The notes beneath the pieces were generated by a model. The model did not search any database, had not been told where the DNA came from, and was given only the letters and a program-made list of their open reading frames with translations. The translations under genes were made by a program, and so were the position numbers. From Plantago ovata (Eukaryota > Streptophyta > Magnoliopsida > Lamiales > Plantaginaceae): a stretch of 64,000 nt of DNA. This document shows positions 54,356 to 62,775 of this stretch, piece after piece. Each line of letters begins with the position of its first letter. Position 1 is the stretch's first letter. The stretch is taken from contig CM051457.1 of assembly GCA_028274465.1 (NCBI GenBank), positions 51,988,362 through 52,052,361 of the forward strand. The letters are read 5' to 3'.

Positions 54356-56214
54356 GGTACCGGTTTTGAAAACAAAATAATTTCTTGAAAAAGAAAATCC
54401 AAAATAACTTTAATAGCAACGGTCGACAATTAATGCCAAAATAATCTTTGACGCGCTCAGCGCTAACAGAAATAAGTAAATATCCAACAATAACTCAAAA
54501 TTCAAATGAAACAATGAGTGAAGACAGTAAAAAGTTCATCTTCTTATTTTGAAATAAAAACCCAAGACACCCCAGACTCTTCTCTCAGTCGCTGGCATCC
54601 TACTCGCGAACATCCTCAGCAGTATCTGGAAGGAAGGAATTTTGAAAACAAGAGAGTGTGAGATAAAGGATCTCAGTGAGGTTCTAAGTTAAAAACAGAA
54701 AGTAAACAGTTTTGAAATCAAAATCCTTTTCAGAAAAACAAACAAACAGAACAGATCACATACAACAGAATAACAGAACAGATAAGTTGAAGACCGTTGG
54801 TGCAACCCGCCTTATTGCTCCTACTCACAGAATACCCTTATAACTCCCTCCAGAGGGTGCACAACTCCGGACAGAAATAGAAACCCCCGTGTACTTTGGG
54901 GAAACAGATCCTACGACCCTAATAAACCTCAGCGACTTCTGCCTCGCGCCTAAAAGGGAATAGACTAGGCAATAATCAAGCAAACCCGATAGTCCTCTAC
55001 TACCCAAGCCTACCTAATTACAACCTAATCGACCGGTCACACAGAAACAGAATAAATACAGAACAACAGATACAGACAATCAACACCGAGAGGTGTTCCT
55101 GCAGAAAAGTCAGTCCAGAACAGAGTAGCAATAAACAGAAAAGTAAATAGCCATACTTAGGACTTATACTTTTACGCGGAAGCATACAGTAAAACAGTAT
55201 ATAGTAATAGGTACAAGTTGTCACATATCCTTCCATTTTTTCACAAATAATAGGTTTAGGGGTGAACACTCACCTTAACTTGTGAGCAAAAGATCTCCAA
55301 CGAGTGATGAGCTTACGGGTTATCGAAAAACGGAGAACCTAACAAGAAAGTACTAAACACACTTTAGAAGTCGAACGGACGGAAGGGAAAAGGTTGAAAA
55401 AGAAATGGTAAAGACGGGGTTCGAACTCGGGGCCTCTAAGTTAGTCAAGCAAGAACCTAACCAACTAGGCTATCAAGTCAAGTCATTACTAACTTACAAA
55501 AACAGAAACTAAGTTGAAACATTTTCAGAAATACTCTTTCGGTTTTCAGATTCTGGAAATTACCAAAATACCCTCAGTGGCAAATTGCAAAAAGATCCTT
55601 TTCAAAATCAGAAAGTTCAAACCAAAACCAGAAGTTTGCAAACATACTTATCAGTCCTCACAAAACAAAAGGTTTACGAAAAAGTCTTCTGTCAGTCAAC
55701 TACGGCCCACGGTAAATTGCAACAAGGTCCTTTAAGTTTTCTGACTTTCCAAATCAGTCCACAAAGTTCAAATCAGTATCAATAAAGTCCAATTCAATCC
55801 TTTTCAATGTCCACAGTAAACTAGGGTCAACATACGAGGTCAAACAAATCACAAGTCCAACAATCAGTAACAACAATCTAACAATCCTAAGTCCCGGTTC
55901 TCAGTTCAAATCAATAAACAACAAGGCCAGATCGAACAAGGGTAAAATAGTCCAGGGGTAAAAAACATCCGAAATGGAATAAGAATTTCGAGATTTACCT
56001 TCGAATCGAAAAAGAGTTGAAACAATCGGCAATAGAATGAATCAAAGAAAAGAAAATCAAACGAGATTCGAATTGAACCGTAATCGAAATTGAATCTGAA
56101 CGGAAGGGTCGAACCAACTTACCGACCAAGATCGGTAACAACGGACCGGCGGCGAACGGGAGCAATCGAACGGAGCGAACAGAACGACAGCTTACGCGGA
56201 CGGGAACGCGGCGA
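54356..56214 (-). repeat. Inverted LTR arm, left
   Basis: Reverse complement of 59186-61052 with moderate divergence. It lacks the first 700 or so bases of the LTR (U3 with site II and telo-box). It includes the Pol III-like boxes at 55418-55472 and a GGTAAGT donor-like motif. Confidence 0.85.
55418..55472 (-). other. tRNA-like A and B boxes, left arm
   Basis: On the minus strand TAGCCTAGTTGG (55472-55461; fits A-box consensus) is followed about 33 bases later by GAGTTCGAACC (55428-55418; B-box-like). It matches the copy at 59948-60002. The flanking stems do not pair well enough for a working tRNA. Confidence 0.55.
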
Positions 56215-57047
56215 TGGGATAGGGTCTTCTGGCCTTTAGGGTGCGTGTGAGGGTCCAAGTCGCTGGATTAGATTGAGTATTCTTCGTTCTATCTCTTCTA
56301 AAGTTTGGTCTTCCGCATTAACTCTGAACCGTTATGTTCGTCTGTTAACTGTCCTACTGTTCTCTCTTCCGCCTTCCAAAACTGTCTTGCTATTCATTCT
56401 GTTTAACTTCTACTAAGTTCAGAAGCTTACGATTGTTACTTTGTCTATTTTCTTTAAGGCGATTATATTGTTTTTATTAATTGCATGAGTATTTGCTTAA
56501 AAGTATGTTTAATTATCATAATGTCATTAGTTGCATGCTTTAAGGTTTAAACACTTATTTATGCATTTGTCTTTCCTATCGAAGTTCTTATATGTTTTTG
56601 CTTGGTTCTGTCATACTGTTATCTATTGTTTAACCAAAGTCGACATAAATCACTGGCAGGCGGCCGACTGTTTATGTGATTCATGTTAACTGAGGTCAAA
56701 TGACTGATCACTTTGTGAGAGAACACTTTCATTGCATGCTTAATGTTTATGATCCTTTTCTGCAACATATGAATTTGTTATTTATGCCTTATCATTATTT
56801 TTTTTCAATCTATGTCTGCCTTGTATGCTAGGTTAGACACACTCGAGGATTTACTTAGTTTTTAGTTGCTATCTCCGTTTGACTCCCTAATTTGATTTTG
56901 ACCTTAGCACTTTTTGTTATCTTTTACGCGTCTCTTGCACGTTCACTAGGTTGACTTAAGATAGTGCCTTAGAATACGTTTACGCCTGAAGATAGACTCA
57001 CTCAAGATGGTTAATTACGTTACTGACCTTTGACTAATTGCGATAGG
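56215..57047 (+). other. Leader of the gag-only element
   Basis: A+T-rich non-coding sequence between the inverted arm and the gag ATG. No primer-binding site is present at the arm junction, consistent with loss of the true 5' LTR end. Confidence 0.5.
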
Positions 57048-58207
57048 ATGGCTCCAAGGAACACCACCCGCAACGGCAATGGCAATGGCAACACCAATGA
57101 CAACGACAACCACAACAACAATGGCAACAACAACAATGTTGGCAGTCAAGACCAAGTGGAGAGGATCATTGCAGCTTTGGGCAACTTCAGTGAGAGCATG
57201 CGCAACGTTGAGCTACCACCTGTTCAGCCAGCTCCGCCGCCACCGCCACCGACTCAAACGATCGATCAAGCTGCTGAACGTTTCGCTCGTTTCCATCCCG
57301 ACAGGTTCGATGGGGCACCCAATGCCCGCAATGCTGAGCTTTGACTGGAGAGCATAGAGAATCTGTTCTCGATCTTGCACTACCCTGACGAAAGGAGGAT
57401 TGAGCTAGCAGCTTTCAGTTTGAAGGAGCAGCAAGAAATTGGTGGAGGACCGTAGATGCAAGGTGGAGACAAGCAGCAGTTTCCCGCACTTGGGAGAACA
57501 TTGAGAAGGAGTTCATGGATAAGTTCGTGCCTCGCCTAGTTCGCGAGAACAAGAGAGATGAGTTCCAAGCCTTGGTGCAAGGAAATATGAATGTCGCCGA
57601 ATATGACTCCGAGTTCACTCGACTGCTGAAGTATGTGACGCACTTTCAAAACGACGAGAGGGAGAAGGTGCGCCATTTTGTGAAGGGTCTGAACTCAGAG
57701 ATCCGTTACAGCCTGTTCGGGACTGACATGCCCACCTACATTAAAGCGGTGGAGTTAGCTGCTGAGGTAGAGAGTGGTCTGGGAGAACTCGAGAACTATG
57801 AACCCCGACGGTCTCGAAAGAGGAGTTCTGGTCACAGAAGTAGCAAGGATCGTCATTCTCCATCCAAGTATTCTCGCACCGAGCAGAAAAGTCGATCTCG
57901 TCATGTGGCCGAAAGTGCTGAACAACCATCTCGAAGAAATTGCAATTTCTGCGGAGGCACAACTCATGAGGAGAAGAACTGTTGGAGGAAGAAAGGTGTA
58001 TGCTTGGCACGTGGAAGAAAGGAGCATAAGATCAATGGTTGTCCGCAACGCAACTCCCTGATGGAAGAAGGAAGATCTGGAGGCACCGCTTCAAGGAATC
58101 AAGGAAGTAGTGCGAAGGCCAAACCAAGAGTCTATAGCATGGTTGGACGTGAGACTCCCTCGACAAGTGTGGCTAAAGGTACGCTCACGTGGACAAACTT
58201 CTTCTAA
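57048..58207 (+). pseudogene. Chromovirus-like Gag with one and a half zinc knuckles
   Basis: ATG 57048 (MAPRNTTRNGNGNG...) opens an Asn/Gly-rich N-terminus, a Pro-rich stretch and AAERFARFHPDRFDGAP. A TGA at 57342 breaks the frame where Trp is expected, and a one-base shift near 57440 follows. The rest (57515-58207) has NKRDEFQALVQGNMNVAEYDSEF, VKGLNSEIRYSLFGTDMPTY, an Arg/Ser-rich linker, a complete CCHC knuckle CNFCGGTTHEEKNC and a second, CLARGRKEHKINGC, in which the second Cys is Arg. The reading frame ends at 58207 and only 284 bases separate it from the LTR. Confidence 0.85.
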
Positions 58208-58491
58208 GTCTTTTCTTTTCCTGTTACCGTGTTGTTTTTCTTTCGCTAGGATAGATTCACTTGAAGCTTAATTACCGACTTTTTGGTTGAGGAGTAATAG
58301 TTGGACGATCTGGTTGAAGAGCCAAGCTTTAACTTCCTTAGGTTATTTACAAATTCTCTTAACCTTTGGCTTGCAAACGTGTTCTTTGACCCGGTGTTTG
58401 AAGTTTGAAGACTTTCGTTTACCCGTTCCACGTTCGTTAATTCTACGCGAGTTAAGTTTCGAGGACGAAACTTCTTGTAAGGGTGGTGGAG
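58208..58491 (+). other. 3' non-coding region and polypurine tract of gag-only element
   Basis: No coding. It ends GTTTCGAGGACGAAACTTCT and AAGGGTGGTGGAG, the conserved pre-LTR sequence and polypurine tract of Tekay/Del-type elements. The usual pol 3' end is absent. Confidence 0.8.
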
Positions 58492-58673
58492 TGTAACACC
58501 CCTTTTTTTCTAATTATTTATTTAATTATTATTTTTATTTTTTATTATTTAATTATTTAATTTAGTTAATTAATTATCAGAGTAAATTATTTATTCGATA
58601 ATTATTTAATTAATTTCACGTAAGCTAGTTCGTTTCGTTTCGTTTGGATCGAGCGGGACTATCTGATCTCTTT

Positions 58674-58747
58674 GGCCCATTCTTTTGGCCCAAATCTTTA
58701 GCCCAGTCAAAGGCCTGTTTACCGGCCCATTTGTAACCAAACCCTAA
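58674..58747 (+). promoter_or_regulatory. Site II cluster plus telo-box in LTR promoter
   Basis: Four TGGGCY motifs on the reverse strand (GGCCCA at 58674, 58687 and 58724; AGCCCA at 58700) are followed by AAACCCTAA at 58739-58747. In plants the combination of site II and telo-box marks promoters of ribosomal-protein and cell-division genes. Confidence 0.6.
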
Positions 58748-59947
58748 CCCTAGTCTGATACTTCTCCCATCTCTTCATTCGTTTGCCTCCAAACGTTAAA
58801 CACAAGACAAAGAAAAGAAAGGAAAGAAGAAAGACAGGGAGAGAGAAAAGAGACAGATTACTACCGCTGCTGCTCGTGCCGTACGCCGCCGCAGTCCTCC
58901 GCCGTCGTCCGTTCCGGTCCGTCTCCGCCGCCAAGCCGCCGCTGTTGCCGCTCCGATCCGCCTTGATTCGCGCGACGCCGTCGCCCGTTTCTGTCTCGAG
59001 ATCGCGTCGCGATCTCCGTCTTCTCCGGTCCGTTCCGATCGCGCCGATCGGTTCGCCGTAGTCGCCGCGCCTGAGCCGCCGCCACCGCATCGATCCATGC
59101 AGATCCGTTTGTCTGTTCTATTCTCCGCTCTATCCGTCCGCCGTCGATTCTGCCGAGCCGCTCTGCTCCGTTCTGTTCTGCCGTTCGCCGCGTTTCCATC
59201 CGCACAAGCTACCGATCTGTTCGCTCCGTTCGATTGCTCGCGTTCGCCGCCGATTCGCCGTCCGGTCCGTTTGTTACCGATCTCGGTCGGTAAGTTGCTT
59301 TGTCCTTCGGTTTCGAATTCAATTGTGATTGCGATTCGATTGAATCTCGTTTTTAATTCTTTGTTTTCGTTTTGATTCGCACCTTGATTCCTTTCTGTTC
59401 GATTCGAAGGTAAATCTCGAATCCTTTACTGTCCTTTCAATTTGGAATCCATATGTTGTTTTGGAATTTTTGCCCCTGGACCATTTTACCCCTATTCAAT
59501 CTGACCTTGTTATTTGATTCGAATTGAGAACCGGGACTTAGAGTTGTTAGTTGTTGTTACTGATTGTTGGACTTGTGTTGTTGACCTTGTATGTTGACCG
59601 TAGTTTGCTGTTGGTTTTGAAAAGGACTGAATTGGACTGTGATGATATTGTTTTGAACTTTGTGGACTGATTTGGGAAGTTTGAAAACCTAAAGGACCTT
59701 TTTGCAATTTACCTTTGACCATAGTTGACTGACAGAGGACTTTTCGTAAACCTTTTTATTCTATGAGGACTGATTCGTATGTTTGGAAAACTTCTGGTTT
59801 GTTTGTACTTTCTGCTTTTGAAAAGGGTTCTTTTGCAATTTACCACTGAGGGTATTTTGGTAATTTTCAGAATCTGAAAACCGAAAGAGTTTCTGAAAAT
59901 GTTTCAACTTGGTTTCTGTTTTGTAATTTAGTAATGACTTGACTTGC

Positions 59948-60002
59948 TAGCCTAGTTGGTTAGATTCTTGCTTGACTAACTTAGAGGTCCCGAGTTCGAA
60001 CC
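59948..60002 (+). other. tRNA-like A and B boxes, right arm
   Basis: TAGCCTAGTTGG at 59948-59959 fits the A-box consensus and GAGTTCGAACC at 59992-60002 the B box. T-rich runs follow near 60018-60035 that could stop Pol III. It resembles the head of a tRNA-derived SINE embedded in the LTR. A cloverleaf with good T and acceptor stems cannot be drawn, so this is not called a tRNA gene. Confidence 0.55.
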
Positions 60003-61052
60003 CCGTCTTTACCATTTCTTTTTCAACCTTTTTCCTTCTGTCCGTTCGATTTCTAAAGTGTGTTTAGTACTTTCTTGTTAGGTTCTCCGTTGTTCGATAA
60101 CCCGTGAGCTCATTACTCGTTGGAGATCTTTTGCTCACAAGTTAAGGTGAGTGTTCACCCCTAAACCTATTATTTGCGAAAAACTGGAAGGATATGTGAC
60201 AACTTGTACCTATTACTTATACTGTTTTACTGTATGCTTCCGCGTAAAAGTATAAGTCCTAAGTATGACTATTTACTTTTCGGTTTATTGCTACTCTATT
60301 CTGGACTGACTTTTCTGCAGGAACACTTCTCGGTGTTTGATTATCTGTATCTGCTTGTTCTGTTTCTGTTCTGTTTCTGTGTGACCGGTCGATTAGGTCG
60401 TAACTAGGTAGACTTGGGTAGTAGAGGACTATCGGGTTTGCTTGGTTATTGCCTAGTCTAATCCCTTTTAGATGCGAGGCAGAAGTCGCTGAGGTCTATT
60501 AGGGTCGTAGGATCTGTTTCCCCAAAGTACACGGGGGTTTCTGTTTCTGTCCGGAGTTGTGCACCCTCTAGAGGGAGTTATAAGGGCATTCTGGGAGTAG
60601 GAGCAATAAGGCGGGCTGCACCAACGGTCTACAACTTATCTGTTATATGTGATCTGTTCTGTTTGTTTGTTTTTCTGAAAAGGATTTTGATTTCAAAACT
60701 GTTTACATTCTGTTTTTAACTTAGAACCTCACTGAGATCCTTTATCTCACACTCTCTTGTTTTCAAAATTCCTTCCTTCTAGATACTGCTGAGGATGTTC
60801 GCGAATAGGATGCCAGCGACTGAGAGAAGGGTTTGGGGTGTCTTGGGATTTTATTTCAAAATAAGAAGATGAACTTTTTACTGTCTTCATCCGTTGTTTC
60901 ATTTGAATTCTATGTTTATCGTTGGATATTTATTTGTTCTGTTAGCGCTGTGCGCGTCAAAGATTATTTTGGCATTAATTGTCGTCCGTTGCTATTAAAG
61001 TTATTTTGGTTTTTCCTTTTCAAGAAACTATTTTGTTTTCAAAACCGGTACC

Positions 61053-61502
61053 GTTAAACCATGCTTTTTCAGCAAGGCAATCATGATCTGAGATAAGGCA
61101 TTTTTCAACGATTGTTGAAGACCAATCTACGGTACAGAGACCTCCTGATCTTCTAGCAACCATGATAACCTTCTTTGTCTCAAAGTCAATATGTTTACAT
61201 TCATCACTGTTGATTTTGATGAAGTAACCTTTGTCAGCGAATTGACTCGTGCTGAAAAGGTTAAACTTAAGATTTTTGACATAAAGAACTCCCAAAATGG
61301 TAATGCATCCTAACTTCACGTCACCATAACCTTTAGTAGAACCAAAGCCTCCACCAACAAACCTTATTGTTGGACCTTTAGACCACCGTCTATAGTTTAT
61401 AAGGTTTTTCTTATTGCGCGTCATGTGCTTTCCACAACCACTGTCAAAGTGCCAAATTGCATTGTTTGTCTCCGTGGCTGAAGTCTGCTCAATCAAGAGC
61501 AA
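61053..61502 (-). pseudogene. Copia protease region
   Basis: NNAIWHFDSGCGKHMTRNKK contains the copia-type catalytic DSG. VKLGCITILGVLYVKNLKFNLFS, the usual lead into integrase, follows and ends CLAEKAWF at the insertion. The frame is open across 150 codons. The N-terminal side continues after the solo LTR at 62776. Confidence 0.85.
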
Positions 61503-61541
61503 AATAGTTAATTATCCAATATTGGATATCCATTAAAATGT
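61503..61541 (-). other. Short copia segment before the solo LTR
   Basis: Thirty-nine bases of the gag-protease spacer left of the inserted LTR, including the AATGT duplication at its end. Confidence 0.5.
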
Positions 61542-62279
61542 TGATGAACTGGAATTTGTCAGATTCAATTAATCAAATAAATTTCTTTTTAGCCAAAGGC
61601 AATTCACAACTACAACGAAAACCGTAGTGTAGCAGTAAAATAACCTCGAGTGTCGATCTCTAAGGACTATAACTAGCTTTATCTAATTTAACAATAAACT
61701 CAACAAACGACTTAGCACAGATTTTTCTTATCAAAGATAATGGAAGTTAGTGATAGTATGATCATTCAAAGCATCAGGTTAATAATCCTGCATGAAGTAC
61801 CCGATCGTTTTGCATAGAAATCTAAGATCATGAATTGTCCAATGTGTTCCGTTCAATTCAACACTACGAAGATAGAGGGCTTAGATAGATCAAAGAAATA
61901 AAGCAATAACTCAAAGTCTGATTCGCGTTACAACCATCATGCATGATTAAGAACCCTAGCTAAGAAATCACATACTATCACCAACGATAGATTTAGCTAC
62001 TCATAGATGTCATGCAATCAACAAAAATCAAAGCAAGATTGAAAGAAAACATGTTGAAAGATATAAATATAAATAGAAAAATCGTGAGATACAATGTTAC
62101 CGACGAAGGTTGTCAATCTCCGAAGAATTGCGAACTCACAAGCCTCCATATTGATAAGAAAAATAGTCTCCTATGCTAAGAATTCCCAGAACAGGTTCTG
62201 GAGAATTCCTATCTAAAACTATGTGAAAAGGTATGAAAAAAGGTCTGAGAAAGTATGAAAAACGTAGAGAAACTTTCAA

Positions 62280-62289
62280 CTATATATAG
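62280..62289 (-). promoter_or_regulatory. TATA box of the solo LTR
   Basis: CTATATATAG, 12 bases from the hairpin array. Confidence 0.6.
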
Positions 62290-62300
62290 GAGTTCGGAAG

Positions 62301-62420
62301 GTGTGGGGCGAGTCGCCCCAGACACCGGGCGAACCGCCTGGTGTGGGGCGAGTCGCCCCAGACACCGGGCGAACCGCCTGGTGTGGGGCGAACCGCCCCA
62401 CATCCCGGGCGAACCGCCCG
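62301..62420. repeat. Three 40-bp units of paired GC hairpins
   Basis: Two exact 40-base units (62301-62340, 62341-62380) and a third variant (62381-62420). Each unit contains a GGGGCG-x3-CGCCCC-type palindrome and a CCGGGCGAACCGCC-type palindrome. It is the largest array of its kind in the window. Confidence 0.9.
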
Positions 62421-62775
62421 GGAGCTCCAGTCGGTGAGAAATGCATTTTTGACGCGTTTTAGGTCTTCTTTTCCTTTTCGGACTCGGTTTTTGCCTTCTA
62501 GTGACCTTTAAGCCTTGAAACTCGATCCCTAGACCTCAAATCTCATCTGGAACCCTCTAGATACTCCACTAATGTCCTCGGAACACCGATTCTTCGTTCT
62601 CTTCAATATAATTGCCCGGAAAATCACGTTTTCACCTAAAACCGGAAAAATGCAAACTAAAGGGAAACGTGACACTACTCTAATAAAATGCACTAAAATA
62701 TAACTTAATTAACATAGAGGATAGCTAAATAGGTGAAAAAAGACTCGAATGAAGGTGTAAAATACACGTTCATCA

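Larger units (their letters stand above)
54356..61052 (+). mobile_element. Gag-only chromovirus-like element with inverted terminal LTR arms
   Basis: The insert begins GGTACCGGTTTTG and ends CAAAACCGGTACC, exactly inverted. The left 1.86 kb (54356-56214) is the reverse complement of the right 1.87 kb (59186-61052). Between them are a leader, a gag pseudogene (57048-58207), a polypurine tract and the start of a normal forward 3' LTR at 58492. No protease, RT or integrase is present. Both outer ends stop inside the LTR rather than at TG...CA, and I cannot find a convincing five-base duplication. The structure is therefore rearranged and is not a simple insertion. Confidence 0.8.
58492..61052 (+). 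repeat. 3' LTR of the gag-only element, 3' end missing
   Basis: Starts TGTAACACCCC after the polypurine tract. It is at least 2.56 kb long, with an A+T-rich U3, four GGCCCA/AGCCCA motifs and a telo-box (58674-58747). A C+G-rich leader follows (58860-59290), then a GGTAAGT donor-like motif at about 59289, a tRNA-like A/B box and a TTCTGCAGG acceptor-like motif near 60316. It stops at CCGGTACC and not at a CA LTR end. Confidence 0.8.
61542..62775 (-). mobile_element. Athila-type solo LTR inside copia
   Basis: A 1234-bp LTR on the minus strand (plus-strand ends TGATGAACTGG and GTTCATCA), with a TATA box at 62280-62289 and a six-hairpin array at 62301-62420. AATGT before and CATGT after differ at one base and are taken as the target duplication. 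It is more diverged from E1-E4 than they are from one another. No internal region is present, as expected from recombination between LTRs. Confidence 0.9.

Noticed and set aside
58719-59375. Several overlapping Arg-rich frames on both strands
   Set aside because: G+C-rich LTR leader rich in CGCCG; frames are open on both strands because stops are rare, and they overlap without motif content.
59941-60015. Functional tRNA gene
   Set aside because: A and B boxes are present but the T stem and acceptor stem do not pair, and the same sequence is inside both LTR arms.
62301-62420. Regular 40-base repeats resembling a short CRISPR array
   Set aside because: Units are contiguous and palindromic, without unique spacers, and lie in the promoter region of a plant LTR.
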